Shown: positions 47,200 to 56,194 of the stretch, in pieces
How positions within the stretch are numbered: the first letter of the stretch is position 1
How the letters are laid out: each line of letters starts with the position of its first letter
NCBI RefSeq assembly: GCF_001644225.1
Contig: NZ_LSTV01000001.1
Span: 1 to 64,000, forward strand
DNA: 64,000 nucleotides
From: Microbacterium oleivorans
GTDB lineage: Bacteria; Actinomycetota; Actinomycetes; Actinomycetales; Microbacteriaceae
Direction of reading: 5' to 3'
Position numbers and translations under genes: made by a program
Notes under the pieces: model-generated
Seen by the model: the letters and a program-made list of their open reading frames with translations, nothing else
Databases searched by the model: none
What the model was told of the DNA's origin: nothing

Positions 47200-48615
47200 T
47201 CAGACCCCGAAGGCGGCTTCGATGGGGCCGCGGGCGAAGTACAGGACGAAGCCGGCCGCGACGATCCAGAGCAGCCAGTGGACCTGCTTCGCCTTGCCCG
47301 AGAACGTGTTGAGCACGACCCAACTGATGAAGCCGGCGCCGATGCCGTTGGCGATCGAGTAGGTGAGCGGCATGACCGTGGCGGTCAGGAACACGGGCAG
47401 CAGGACGTTGAAGTCCGACAGGTCGATGTTCTTGATCTGCGTGAGCATGAGCGCGCCGACGAGAACGAGCGCGGCCGCGGCGACGAAGCCGGGCACGAGG
47501 CCCGTCACGGGCGTGATGAACATCGCGAGCAGGAACAGCACGCCGGTGATGACGTTGGCGAGACCGGTGCGGGCTCCCTCGCCGATGCCCGAGCCGGACT
47601 CGACGAAGACGGTCGCGGAGGACGACGAGGTGCCACCGCCGACGACGGCGCCGACACCCTCGACGATGAGCGCCGACTTGATGCGCGGGAAGTTGCCGCG
47701 CTCGTCGGCGAGTCCGGCCTCGCGCGCGAGGCCGGTCATCGTGCCCATGGCGTCGAAGAAGTTCGTGAAGACGAGGGTGAACACGAACATGACGAGCGCG
47801 AGCACACCCACCCGTCCGAGGTCGAACCCGAAGTCGACGGCGCCCACGAGGCTGAGGTTCGGGGCCGCGAAGATGCCGTTCGAGAGCCCGAAGTCGGCGA
47901 TCGGCGTGAAGATGTTCACGATCGCGGCGAGGATCGTCCCCGCGACGAGGGCGATGAGGATCGCGCCCTTCACCCGCAGGGCCATGAGGATGCCGCCGAT
48001 GAGCAGCGTCGCGATGAACAGGAGCGTGGCGGGCGAGGTGATCGAGCCGCCGACGCCGAGCTCCAGCGGGGTGCCCTCTGCGGGGTTCACGAACCCGGCG
48101 TTGACGAACCCGATGAAGGCGATGAACAGGCCGATGCCGACCGTGATGGCGAGCTTCAGCTGCACGGGCACGGCGTCGAAGATCAGCTTGCGCAGGCCGG
48201 TCGCGGCGAGCAGCACGATGATGAGACCGTTGATGACGACGAGCGCCATCGCCTCGCCCCACGAGACCTGTCCGACGACCGAGAACGCGACGAAGGCGTT
48301 GATGCCGAGACCCGCCGCGAAGGCGAACGGCAGGCGCGTGACGAGGCCGAACAGGATCGTCATGACGCCGGCTGTGAGGGCGGTCGCCGTGGCGACGGCC
48401 GCCGGCGCGAGGGTGAGGCCGTCGACGTCGGGCGTCGACAGGATGGCCGGGTTCAGGATGACGATGTAGGCCATCGTCACGAACGTGACGACGCCGCCGC
48501 GGATCTCGGTGCCGACGGTGGAGCCGCGGTGGCTGATCTCAAAGTAGCGGTCGAGGAACGACGCGGATGCCGGGGCTGCGGCCCCGCGGGACGAGCGGGA
48601 TGTGGTGCTGTTCAC
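47200..48615 (-). CDS. NCS2 family purine (guanine/hypoxanthine) permease
   Basis: 471 residues with about 12-14 hydrophobic segments and the AzgA/PbuG signatures ETEIRGG-like start (GTEIRGGVVTFVTMAY) and TSSSSATVFVESGSG. It should import hypoxanthine or guanine with protons. GTG at 48615 has both CGGAGG and a TACCCT -10 ending 6 bases upstream. Its nearness to purN and purH fits purine supply. Confidence 0.9.
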   Translation of the reverse strand: MNSTTSRSSRGAAAPASASFLDRYFEISHRGSTVGTEIRGGVVTFVTMAYIVILNPAILSTPDVDGLTLAPAAVATATALTAGVMTILFGLVTRLPFAFAAGLGINAFVAFSVVGQVSWGEAMALVVINGLIIVLLAATGLRKLIFDAVPVQLKLAITVGIGLFIAFIGFVNAGFVNPAEGTPLELGVGGSITSPATLLFIATLLIGGILMALRVKGAILIALVAGTILAAIVNIFTPIADFGLSNGIFAAPNLSLVGAVDFGFDLGRVGVLALVMFVFTLVFTNFFDAMGTMTGLAREAGLADERGNFPRIKSALIVEGVGAVVGGGTSSSSATVFVESGSGIGEGARTGLANVITGVLFLLAMFITPVTGLVPGFVAAAALVLVGALMLTQIKNIDLSDFNVLLPVFLTATVMPLTYSIANGIGAGFISWVVLNTFSGKAKQVHWLLWIVAAGFVLYFARGPIEAAFGV

Positions 48616-48621
48616 CCTCCG

Positions 48622-48627
48622 AGGGTA
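48622..48627 (-). promoter_or_regulatory. -10 element, leaderless type (purine permease)
   Basis: Minus-strand TACCCT ends 6 bases before the GTG at 48615. Confidence 0.55.
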
Positions 48628-48658
48628 GTGCGTCCTGGCGGGCCTCGCGGGGCGGGCG

Positions 48659-48664
48659 TATCCT
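48659..48664 (+). promoter_or_regulatory. -10 element, leaderless type (DUF2200 gene)
   Basis: TATCCT ends 6 bases before the ATG at 48671. It is 32 bases from the divergent permease -10. Confidence 0.6.
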
Positions 48665-48670
48665 CACCGC

Positions 48671-49012
48671 ATGCACCGCATCTTCGGCACGCCGTTCGCC
48701 GCGGTCTACCCGCTCTACCTCGCGAAGGTGGAGCGCAAGGGGCGTACCAAGGCCGAGCTCGATGCGGTCGTGGAGTGGCTCACCGGCTTCGACGACGCCG
48801 CCCTCGCCCGGCAGATCGAGAGTGAGGCCACGTTCGAGCAGTTCTTCGCCGCCGCCGAGCTGAATCCCGCCGTGACGCGGATCACCGGGGTCGTCTGCGG
48901 GGTGCGCGTCGAGGAGATCGAGGACCCGTTGATGCGCCGCATCCGCTACCTCGACAAGCTCGTCGACGAACTCGCCCGGGGCAAGGCGCTCGACAAGGTC
49001 CTGCGCGTCTGA
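48671..49012 (+). CDS. DUF2200 family protein
   Basis: 113-residue cytoplasmic protein matching DUF2200: MHRIFGTPFAAVYPLYLAKV, then VEWLTG and the C-terminal MRRIRYLDKLVDELARGK. The fold resembles small YjhX/DUF2200 proteins of unknown role. Divergent from the permease gene and alone on its transcript. Confidence 0.82.
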   Translation: MHRIFGTPFAAVYPLYLAKVERKGRTKAELDAVVEWLTGFDDAALARQIESEATFEQFFAAAELNPAVTRITGVVCGVRVEEIEDPLMRRIRYLDKLVDELARGKALDKVLRV

Positions 49013-49062
49013 TGCGTCGGTCCGCGCCGGAGCGGGAGCCCGGCGGGAGGCCTGCGCGCGGG

Positions 49063-49068
49063 TAGGGT
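49063..49068 (+). promoter_or_regulatory. -10 element (PerM-like gene)
   Basis: TAGGGT ends 9 bases before the GTG at 49078, so at most a few bases of leader. Confidence 0.5.
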
Positions 49069-49077
49069 CGGTCTGTT

Positions 49078-50391
49078 GTGAATCGCCTGCTCGTCTCCCT
49101 CCTCGCCGCCGTCGACGCCCTCCTGGCCGTCGCGGTCGGTGTCGGCGTCGTGCTCGCGCCCGTGACCCTCGTCTGGATCTTCGGGATCGGCGGCGACGCG
49201 GACTGGGCGGCGTTGTGGCCCGCCGCCGCGACGATCTGGCAGCTCGGCCACTTCGCGCCGGTCGCCGTCTCCCTGCCCGCCGAGCTCGTCGTCTCGGGCG
49301 GTCTGCCCTCGGGCGGTGCGCAGTTCACCCTCTCGCTCGCCCCCACCGCCCTCGCGGCGTTCACCGCGATCTCGGCGTGGCGCTCCGGCGCGCGCGCGGC
49401 GCGGGCGGGCGCGTGGGTGACGGGCGTGGTCGGCGGCACCGTCGCGGTCGCCGTCGTGTCCACCCTCATCGCCGTGTCCGGTCGCGCCTCGATCGCTGCA
49501 GTCGACCTGCTGCCCGCCGTCGCCGGCCCGACGCTCGTGTTCGCCGTTCCCGCCCTCGTCAGCGCGGTCGTCCGCGCCTGGAACGACGGCGACGACGGCA
49601 TCATCGATGCGCTCTCCGAGCGGCTCCCCGACGACGTGCAGGAAGCAGTGGATGCCGGTGCCCGCGGCGTCGCGATCTGCGTCGCCGGGATCGTGGCGGT
49701 CGGCGCCGTCGTCCTCGCCATCCTCTTCTTCGCCCGCGGCGGCGAGGTCATCGCGTTGACGCAGGCCGCGCAGGCCGATCTCCTCGGCGTCGTCGTCCTC
49801 GCCCTCGGCAGCATCCTCTACCTGCCCACCCTCGTGATGTGGTTCGCCGGCTTCGCGGTCGGGCCCGGCTTCGCCGTCGGCACCGGGACGGCCGTGTCCC
49901 CGGCGGGGACGAGCCTGGGTGTCGTGCCCGGCATCCCCGTTTTCGGCGTCATCCCCGACTCGACGTCGGGGTGGCTGCTGCTGCTCGGACTCGTGGTGGT
50001 CGGCTTCGGCGCGCTGGCCGGCGCCGCGACGCGCAGCGCCCTGCTGGTGGGACCGGGGACGGATGCCGAGCCGCTCCGCCCGCGCCTGGTCGCCCTCGCC
50101 ATCCTCGTCCTCGGCACCGGGGCCGTGGTCGCCGTCCTCGCGTGGGCGGCGCAGGGGTCGCTCGGCCCGGGCCGCCTCATCCACGTCGGGCCCGAGCCCT
50201 GGCTCGTCGCCCTCGTGGCGGCCGCCGAGGTGGCCGTCGGTGCCGCCGTCGTCCTCCTCTCACCGCGCGGTGAGGACGCCGAGCAGCCCCTTGTGCGCGA
50301 GACGCCGGCGACGACCCCGACCGCCGAGTCCCGTCCGGCACCGGCCGCCGCGGTCTCGCCCGATGAGTTCCCCACCACCCCGCTAGACTGA
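49078..50391 (+). CDS. DUF6350 (PerM-like) membrane protein
   Basis: 437 residues with about ten hydrophobic segments and an acidic, disordered C-terminal tail. It sits directly before purN and purH, the same order as the mycobacterial Rv0955 (perM), Rv0956 and Rv0957. PerM is linked to cell division and envelope integrity there; assignment here rests on position and layout. The stop codon overlaps the purN -10. Confidence 0.75.
   Translation: MNRLLVSLLAAVDALLAVAVGVGVVLAPVTLVWIFGIGGDADWAALWPAAATIWQLGHFAPVAVSLPAELVVSGGLPSGGAQFTLSLAPTALAAFTAISAWRSGARAARAGAWVTGVVGGTVAVAVVSTLIAVSGRASIAAVDLLPAVAGPTLVFAVPALVSAVVRAWNDGDDGIIDALSERLPDDVQEAVDAGARGVAICVAGIVAVGAVVLAILFFARGGEVIALTQAAQADLLGVVVLALGSILYLPTLVMWFAGFAVGPGFAVGTGTAVSPAGTSLGVVPGIPVFGVIPDSTSGWLLLLGLVVVGFGALAGAATRSALLVGPGTDAEPLRPRLVALAILVLGTGAVVAVLAWAAQGSLGPGRLIHVGPEPWLVALVAAAEVAVGAAVVLLSPRGEDAEQPLVRETPATTPTAESRPAPAAAVSPDEFPTTPLD
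50384..50389 (+). promoter_or_regulatory. -10 element, leaderless type (purN)
   Basis: TAGACT ends 6 bases before the GTG at 50396; its last T starts the upstream gene's TGA stop. Confidence 0.55.
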
Positions 50392-50395
50392 GCCG

Positions 50396-50977
50396 GTGCT
50401 CACGGTCGCCGTCCTCATCTCGGGCACGGGATCCAATCTGCGTGCCCTTCTCGACGCCGCGAGCGAGCCCGACTTCCCCGCGCGCATCATCGTGGTGGGG
50501 GCCGACCGGCAGGCCGACGGCTTCGCCCATGCGGAGGCGTACGGCATCCCGACCTTCATGGTCCCGTTCCAGGAGTTCGACAGTCGTGAGGCCTGGGGCG
50601 AGGAGCTCCTGGCGCACCTGGACGTCTGGGAGCCCGACCTCGTCGTCCTGAGCGGGCTGATGCGCCTGCTGCCCGCCGCCGTCGTGGCGGCGTGGGCGCC
50701 GCGCCTGATCAACACGCACCCGGCCTATCTGCCAGAGTTCCCCGGCGCTCACGGTGTGCGGGACGCGCTCGCCGCGGGTGTCACCGAGACCGGCGCGAGC
50801 GTCATCGTCGTCGACGACGGCGTCGACACCGGGCCGATCCTGGCGCAGGAGCGCGTGCCGGTGCTCCCCGACGACACCGAGCACACCCTTCACGAGCGCA
50901 TCAAGCCGGTCGAGCGCCGGCTGCTCATCGACGTCGTGCGTCGCATCGCGACGGGCGAGCTCGACCTCACTTCCTGA
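50396..50977 (+). CDS. purN: Phosphoribosylglycinamide formyltransferase
   Basis: 193 residues, full length for PurN, the third step of purine synthesis (formyl transfer to GAR from 10-formyl-THF). The substrate loop [11 protein letters not shown], the catalytic [16 protein letters not shown] with its Asn and His, and the Asp in [12 protein letters not shown] are intact. Followed by purH after 37 bases. Confidence 0.95.
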   Translation: MLTVAVLISGTGSNLRALLDAASEPDFPARIIVVGADRQADGFAHAEAYGIPTFMVPFQEFDSREAWGEELLAHLDVWEPDLVVLSGLMRLLPAAVVAAWAPRLINTHPAYLPEFPGAHGVRDALAAGVTETGASVIVVDDGVDTGPILAQERVPVLPDDTEHTLHERIKPVERRLLIDVVRRIATGELDLTS

Positions 50978-51014
50978 ACCGCACCCGAACGCCCCCGACC
51001 CGAGGAGTTCCCGC

Positions 51015-52622
51015 ATGGCCGGACCGCAGATCGATCCCTCCCTCTACCGCGACCGCGACGTCGTGCCGGTGCGCCGGGCGCTCGTGTCGGTGAGCGACAA
51101 AACAGGGCTCCTCGAGCTCGCGCAGGCGCTCGCCGCCGCGGACGTCGAGATCGTCTCGACCGGCGGATCCGCCGCGCTGCTGCGCGAGAACGGCATCGCC
51201 GTGAAGGACGTGTCCGAGATCACCGGCTTCCCCGAGTCGCTCGGCGGACGCGTGAAGACGCTGCACCCGAGCGTGCACGCAGGCCTCCTCGCCGACCTGC
51301 GGCTGGAGGACCACGAGACCCAGCTGGGCGAACTCGGCATCCTTCCCTTCGAGCTCGTCGTCGTGAACCTGTACCCGTTCGTCGAGACCGTCGCCTCCGG
51401 GGCGGAGGGCGACGCGGTCGTCGAGCAGATCGACATCGGCGGACCGGCCATGGTGCGCGCCTCGGCCAAGAACTTCGCCAACGTCGCGATCGCGGTCTCG
51501 CCGGAGTCCTACCCGGCGATCATCGACGCGCTCGGGCAGGGCGGGACGACCCTCGCGCAGCGGCGGGAGCTCGCCGCCCGCGCCTTCGCGCACACCGCCG
51601 CCTACGACCGCGCCGTCGCGACCTGGTTCGCGGAGGAGACCCTCGAAGGCGAAGGCGACCTGCCGCAGCACCTCACGATCAAGGCCGAGCGTCTCGCGAC
51701 GCTGCGTTACGGCGAGAACTCGCACCAGCGCGCGGCGATCTACACCCGCGTCGGCGGGCACGGCATCGCGCAGGCGACGCAGCTGCAGGGCAAGGAGATG
51801 TCCTACAACAACTACGTCGACGCCGATGCCGCGCTCCGCGCCGCGTTCGACCTGATCAAGCCGGCCGTCGCCATCATCAAGCACGCGAACCCGTGCGGCA
51901 TCGCGATCGGCGCCCCGCAGGCGCTCGACCCGATCGCGTCGGCGCACCTGCGTGCGCACGAGTGCGACCCCGTGTCGGCGTTCGGCGGCGTCATCGCCGC
52001 CAACCGCACCGTGACGCTCAAGATGGCGGAGAACCTGCGCGACATCTTCACCGAGGTCATCGTCGCCCCCGACTTCGAGCCCGAGGCGCTCGAGGTCTTC
52101 AAGCTGAAGAAGAACCTGCGCGTCCTGCAGCTGCCCGCCGACTGGCGTCAGGAGCCCATGGACGTGCGTCTGGTCTCGGGTGGCCTCCTCCTGCAGGACG
52201 CCGACCGGTTCCCGAACGAGATCGAGTCGCTCGTCGACTCATGGCAGCTCGTGTCGGGCGAACGCCCCGCCGACGACCAGCTCGAGAACCTGTCGTTCGC
52301 GTGGAAGAGCTGCCGCGCCGTGAAGTCCAACGCGATCGTGCTGGCGAAGAACTCCGCGACGGTCGGCATCGGCATGGGGCAGGTCAACCGCGTCGACTCG
52401 TGCCGCCTCGCCGTCGAGCGGGCGGGTGACCGTGCTGCGGGCTCGGTCGCGGCATCCGATGCGTTCTTCCCGTTCGCCGACGGACCCCAGGTGCTGCTGG
52501 ATGCCGGGATCACGACGATCATCCAGCCGGGCGGGTCGGTGCGCGACCAGGAGGTCATCGACGCCGCACAGGCCGCCGGCGTCACGATGTACTTCACCGG
52601 GGAGCGTCACTTCTTCCACTGA
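51015..52622 (+). CDS. purH: Bifunctional AICAR transformylase/IMP cyclohydrolase
   Basis: 535 residues: an MGS-like cyclohydrolase domain (about 15-160, with [10 protein letters not shown] and [12 protein letters not shown]) and the AICAR transformylase domain ([25 protein letters not shown]). It catalyses the last two steps to IMP. ATG at 51015 is chosen because the protein then begins in family register and CGAGGAG lies upstream. Last housekeeping gene before the type VII locus. Confidence 0.96.
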   Translation: MAGPQIDPSLYRDRDVVPVRRALVSVSDKTGLLELAQALAAADVEIVSTGGSAALLRENGIAVKDVSEITGFPESLGGRVKTLHPSVHAGLLADLRLEDHETQLGELGILPFELVVVNLYPFVETVASGAEGDAVVEQIDIGGPAMVRASAKNFANVAIAVSPESYPAIIDALGQGGTTLAQRRELAARAFAHTAAYDRAVATWFAEETLEGEGDLPQHLTIKAERLATLRYGENSHQRAAIYTRVGGHGIAQATQLQGKEMSYNNYVDADAALRAAFDLIKPAVAIIKHANPCGIAIGAPQALDPIASAHLRAHECDPVSAFGGVIAANRTVTLKMAENLRDIFTEVIVAPDFEPEALEVFKLKKNLRVLQLPADWRQEPMDVRLVSGGLLLQDADRFPNEIESLVDSWQLVSGERPADDQLENLSFAWKSCRAVKSNAIVLAKNSATVGIGMGQVNRVDSCRLAVERAGDRAAGSVAASDAFFPFADGPQVLLDAGITTIIQPGGSVRDQEVIDAAQAAGVTMYFTGERHFFH

Positions 52623-52695
52623 ACCGACGGCGGCGAATACTAGCGGGTCGATGCCGGGGGAGTTCTCCCCATCGAAATCGCTCCCGTCGTTCGCC

Positions 52696-52701
52696 TAATG
52701 T
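52696..52701 (+). promoter_or_regulatory. -10 element for the type VII/toxin locus
   Basis: TAATGT lies 19 bases before the first gene of the locus, followed by a GGGAGGT ribosome site at about 52708. No clear -35 is seen. It is the only good -10 in the gap after purH. Confidence 0.45.
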
Positions 52702-52720
52702 CGTCGCGGGAGGTTCCGCC

Positions 52721-53425
52721 ATGGGAATGATGCTGCCGAACGAGCTCATCTGGGTGATGGAGAAGCTCGGCTTCGACTGGCCTGACATCGACGAGGACGA
52801 ACTCCGCCGCGGCGGTCACATCATCGAGGTGTTCCGCACGGAGCTCGAGGGCAAGCTGCAGGCGATGGACCGCAAGGTCAACACCGAGCTCGCCGTGGCG
52901 CTGCGCGGCCAGGCGGGTCCGGCGTACGTCGGTGCCTGGAACGCGAACCGCGCCCAGAACCTGCAGAAGCTGCTCGACATCCTCGGGCCCGTGCCGACCG
53001 GGGTGGACATCGCCGCCGGTGCCGTCACCGCGCTCAAGATCAAGGTGATCGCCGACGTCACCTCGACGATGATCACGCTCGTCGCGATGCTGACGAACCC
53101 GATCACCGCCGCCGGGGCCGGCCCGATGCTCATCATCAAGAAGAAGCTGCTCAACGCTGCCGTCGACATGGCCGTCGAGCAGGTGCTGAACCAGGTCCTC
53201 CCCATGGTCATCGAACCGCTCGCGAACGAGCTGCCCGGTGTCATCATGGCCGCCCTCGACTCGCCCATCGTCGAGGCGGTCGCAGGCGACCCCGACGAGT
53301 TCTACGCCGACCTGCAGGCGCTCGAACAGGCGCAGGGCGAGATGGAACAGCACGCCGCCGACGTCGAAACGCTCACCGAGCGCCTCATGTCCGACCTCGC
53401 CGGCCTGAACATCGGGGGCGACTGA
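52721..53425 (+). CDS. WXG100-like helical protein, probable T7SS substrate or carrier
   Basis: 234 residues, predicted almost wholly helical. The opening (LIWVMEKLGFDWPDIDEDEL) and following helices resemble the N-terminal WXG100-like domain of CpnT-type type VII exotoxins. A hydrophobic, glycine-rich middle (about 95-175) could insert in or cross a membrane, followed by a charged C-terminal helix. In CpnT this domain is fused to a toxin; here it stands alone and the toxins follow as separate genes. Strong GGGAGGT ribosome site; 3 bases before the next gene. Role as shared export partner is inference. Confidence 0.7.
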   Translation: MGMMLPNELIWVMEKLGFDWPDIDEDELRRGGHIIEVFRTELEGKLQAMDRKVNTELAVALRGQAGPAYVGAWNANRAQNLQKLLDILGPVPTGVDIAAGAVTALKIKVIADVTSTMITLVAMLTNPITAAGAGPMLIIKKKLLNAAVDMAVEQVLNQVLPMVIEPLANELPGVIMAALDSPIVEAVAGDPDEFYADLQALEQAQGEMEQHAADVETLTERLMSDLAGLNIGGD

Positions 53426-53428
53426 CGG

Positions 53429-54013
53429 ATGGGAATCGGCTCCGCGGTCATCCGGCCGCTGAAGGATGCGCTGGACGGTGTTCCGATCCATGTGCGGCAG
53501 CTCGCCCACATGTTCCGTAGACACGGCGACCGCCAGAACCAGACGACGGGGCGCGTGACCGACCTCGACAGGATCGAGACCGCCACCCCGTCCAGCGGCT
53601 CACCCCATCCCGGCTTCAACGCAGACGGCAGTGTGAATCCGGCCGACTTCGTGACCGCCCCGAACACGGCGTACTACTGGTCGGGAATGTACCCGCGTCG
53701 CGGTGACGAGGTGGCGGGAGCCATCGCCGGGCCGCGAGGCGGAACGACGCTCGAGATGCTGATCGAGTCGAGGGGTATCCAGATGCCCGAGTGGGATGCG
53801 GACAACCCCGCATCCGTCGACACCTGGACCCGCGTGTCGGAGGCGTACGCGTCGGGCGCCTCGGGCGAGGTGCGGGCCGTGCTCGGCGACAATCTCCGTC
53901 CCGGCGCCGTGTGGTACAGCGAACTGGAGCGGCTGCAGCAGAACGACGCCATCACCCGCATCATCCGAGTGCATCCGGACACTCTGGAAGAAACCGTCAT
54001 CTGGCCCGACTGA
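53429..54013 (+). CDS. Effector with ADP-ribosyl cyclase (CD38)-like domain
   Basis: 194 residues in two parts. Residues 1-40 form a segment nearly identical in pattern to the start of the protein at 55496, probably an export or docking tag. Residues 78-194 follow the ADP-ribosyl cyclase pattern: WSG (Trp84), TLE (Leu108-Glu109), NPASVDTWTRVSEAYA (Trp133), GEVRAVL, then an acidic site (Glu165 or Glu167). CD38 uses matching Trp, TLE and Glu positions to cleave NAD, so an NAD-consuming toxin is likely. No signal peptide. The assignment is by motif reading, not by structure. Confidence 0.7.
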   Translation: MGIGSAVIRPLKDALDGVPIHVRQLAHMFRRHGDRQNQTTGRVTDLDRIETATPSSGSPHPGFNADGSVNPADFVTAPNTAYYWSGMYPRRGDEVAGAIAGPRGGTTLEMLIESRGIQMPEWDADNPASVDTWTRVSEAYASGASGEVRAVLGDNLRPGAVWYSELERLQQNDAITRIIRVHPDTLEETVIWPD

Positions 54014-54032
54014 TCCGATGGGAAAGAACACC

Positions 54033-54329
54033 ATGAACGAGCCGCTGAGCGACGCAGTGATCGCCTACCTCGCGAAGGGGCGATCGCCTTTCCCCCGTGC
54101 CGACGAGGACGCTGTCGCTCCGGATGCCGCGCCGGGCACCCGCGAGGCGCTCATCGCGGAGGTCCGCGCGATCGTCGAGGAGTGCATGGGCGTCCCCGTC
54201 GACTGGTCGTCGATGTCCCTCCAGGAGGGCGGGCGGCACGCGCAGGCGACGATGGCGGACCGGCATCCCGATCTGTCGCCGGCGGCGCTCGAGGCTCTCT
54301 ACTGGGCGTTCACGTACAACTGGCGATGA
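54033..54329 (+). CDS. Probable immunity protein to the cyclase-like effector
   Basis: 98 residues, acidic, helical, soluble, with no known domain; it ends ALEALYWAFTYNWR. Its place directly after a toxin-like gene and its size are typical of immunity proteins. ATG at 54033 follows GGAAAG by 7 bases; an in-frame ATG at 54018, 4 bases after the effector stop, is the alternative. It overlaps the next gene by ATGA. Confidence 0.62.
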   Translation: MNEPLSDAVIAYLAKGRSPFPRADEDAVAPDAAPGTREALIAEVRAIVEECMGVPVDWSSMSLQEGGRHAQATMADRHPDLSPAALEALYWAFTYNWR

Positions 54330-55438
54330 TGTCGGGATCTCGACCGGCGCGATACCCGGAGCGCTTCGAGATCCACCGGCTCGAGGCGCTCGATGAGAAC
54401 CCCTATCTGACCGACGACGATGCCCGCCGCCGGTACGACGACGGCAAGGGACTGAGCGTGGTCGCGGCGTCGACCCCGCCGACGTGGTTCCTCGATGTGT
54501 CTGTACGCCGCCACCGGTTCTCGGTCACGTTCTACGCACCGACGAAGACGCCGATCCGCCGGATCGGGTGGGAGGAGACCGGCGGGCGCCTGCTGCGTCG
54601 GAATGCGGTCGATCTGTTCTATCCCGAGGGCGATCCGGGGCGACGCGTACCGTACTCCCGGCTGCTGCGAGTCGAGCACCGCTGGTACGCGGACGGCGTC
54701 GTCCACATCGAGCGCTCCTCTCCGATCGATGAGGATCTCGTCGCCGAGATCAGCGCGCCGCAGGAGCTGCGGTGGCTCGACGTGCCGGCCTTCGGCGACT
54801 GGGGGCCGCTCATCTCGGCATCCGCTCCTCCGGAGTTGACCCGGTTCGACCTGGATGCGATCGCCGCGGCCGAGGCGTACGCGCGTGCGGAGATCGCCAC
54901 CGGTGATCCTGCCTCCGAGCCGAACGGCTGGATCCTGCCGGCATCCGATGCCACCGTCCTCGACGCGGTCACAGCGCTCACCCGTTTCGAGCCGGTGCCC
55001 TCGGCGGTGCCGGTGATCGAGCGGGACGCGGCCAGGATCGTGCCGGTGATGCTGCAGGGCACCGCGCCGCGCGCATCCGGGCGGGATGCCGCGGAGGAGC
55101 GTCGACGCGTCGACGATCGTGCAGCGGGGCTCGCCGGCGCCTTCGAGTACGCCGCCGGGCGACCGATCGATCTGCCGCTCGACGGACGCGGCGACGGACC
55201 GGTGGCCGCCTACGCGGCGGCGCTGCGCGCAGTCGGCGTTCGGGACGCGCGATGGTGGGTCCTGAACGAGACCGGCGTCGTCCTCGTTCGCTCCGGTGAT
55301 CCGGCGGCGGGCGATCTGGCGCTCGCGGTGCACCTCGTGCCGGCGCGCTGGGTGTCGGGGCGCAGTGCGACGACGTCCGGACGTGCGCCCGCCGACCTGC
55401 AGTGGTCGAGGGGGGACATTGAACCATGGACGGCGTGA
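54326..55438 (+). CDS. T7-locus paralogue A (long), function unknown
   Basis: 370 residues, soluble. The N-terminal 200 residues are unlike anything recognised. The C-terminal part (about 225-365) shares a pattern with the products at 56191 and 56793: an IVP(V/L) strand, a helical stretch, AALRAVGV followed by an aromatic pair, then LHLVP-x-x-W and DL-x-WS. A paralogous family inside one toxin locus suggests immunity or effector-chaperone functions. The start overlaps the immunity gene stop (ATGA). Confidence 0.68.
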   Translation: MMSGSRPARYPERFEIHRLEALDENPYLTDDDARRRYDDGKGLSVVAASTPPTWFLDVSVRRHRFSVTFYAPTKTPIRRIGWEETGGRLLRRNAVDLFYPEGDPGRRVPYSRLLRVEHRWYADGVVHIERSSPIDEDLVAEISAPQELRWLDVPAFGDWGPLISASAPPELTRFDLDAIAAAEAYARAEIATGDPASEPNGWILPASDATVLDAVTALTRFEPVPSAVPVIERDAARIVPVMLQGTAPRASGRDAAEERRRVDDRAAGLAGAFEYAAGRPIDLPLDGRGDGPVAAYAAALRAVGVRDARWWVLNETGVVLVRSGDPAAGDLALAVHLVPARWVSGRSATTSGRAPADLQWSRGDIEPWTA

Positions 55439-55495
55439 ATGCAAGACCTGGGTGGCCGGTGATCGTCGTGGCTACCCTGACCGGGGAGGGGGATC

Positions 55496-56194
55496 ATGGG
55501 CATCGGTGAGGTCATCAGACCGTTGAAGAACTCGCTGGACGGCGTTCCCGTCCACGTGCGTCAACTCGCGGACATGTTCCGTAAGCACAGTCAGCGTCAG
55601 GACCTGAACCGCTCGCAGGTCGACGCGCTCGACAGTGTGAGCGGTGCGTGGCGCACCGACACGCACTGGACGCCGGACGCCGTCGTGAGCTGGAAGGGCG
55701 ACGCGCCCGACCCCGGCGACTACCTCGACGCCGACTACATCTCCCAGCACCTGGCGCGTTTCGACGACGGCGCCAGCAGGATCTACTTCTCCGACACGCT
55801 GCACACGTACGGCCCCGGGCAATGGGACGGCTCGACCTTCGTCTTCCCGACGTCCGAGCTCGACGAGATCATCCGCAACGCCGACGGCGACGTGAACATC
55901 ATCGCCGATCAGCTCGGCATGGAGCGCAGCTGGTTCTTCGACGACAACGGCAATCCGCTGCCCCTCGAAGTCCGCCATTTCGACCCCTCTGAATTGACGA
56001 ACCTCCGGATGCCGTCCGGCAACGAGGCGGGCGCGAACGAGCACTGGATCCCCGGCGGGTATCTGCCCACCGGCATCCCTGAAGCGGTCATCGACATCCC
56101 CTCCTCGGCGACGGGCGTGGGGCGCGACCTCGACGGCGACTACAACCCGGGCTTGTGGCCGGGCACGGCGCAGAGGTTGGACCTGAACTCATGA
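55496..56194 (+). CDS. Second effector: shared N-terminal tag with unrelated C-terminal domain
   Basis: 232 residues. Residues 1-39 repeat the tag of the effector at 53429 (MGIG-x-VIRPLK, LDGVP-x-HVRQLA-x-MFR). From about residue 70 it carries a different domain with the conserved-looking stretch RMPSGNEAGANEHWIPGG and GIPEAVIDIP. I recall similar GNEAGAN-PGG-PEAV segments at C-termini of Rhs or Cdi toxins but cannot name the family. GGAGGGGG lies just upstream of the ATG. The gene is followed by two paralogues likely to include its immunity or chaperone. Confidence 0.68.
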   Translation: MGIGEVIRPLKNSLDGVPVHVRQLADMFRKHSQRQDLNRSQVDALDSVSGAWRTDTHWTPDAVVSWKGDAPDPGDYLDADYISQHLARFDDGASRIYFSDTLHTYGPGQWDGSTFVFPTSELDEIIRNADGDVNIIADQLGMERSWFFDDNGNPLPLEVRHFDPSELTNLRMPSGNEAGANEHWIPGGYLPTGIPEAVIDIPSSATGVGRDLDGDYNPGLWPGTAQRLDLNS

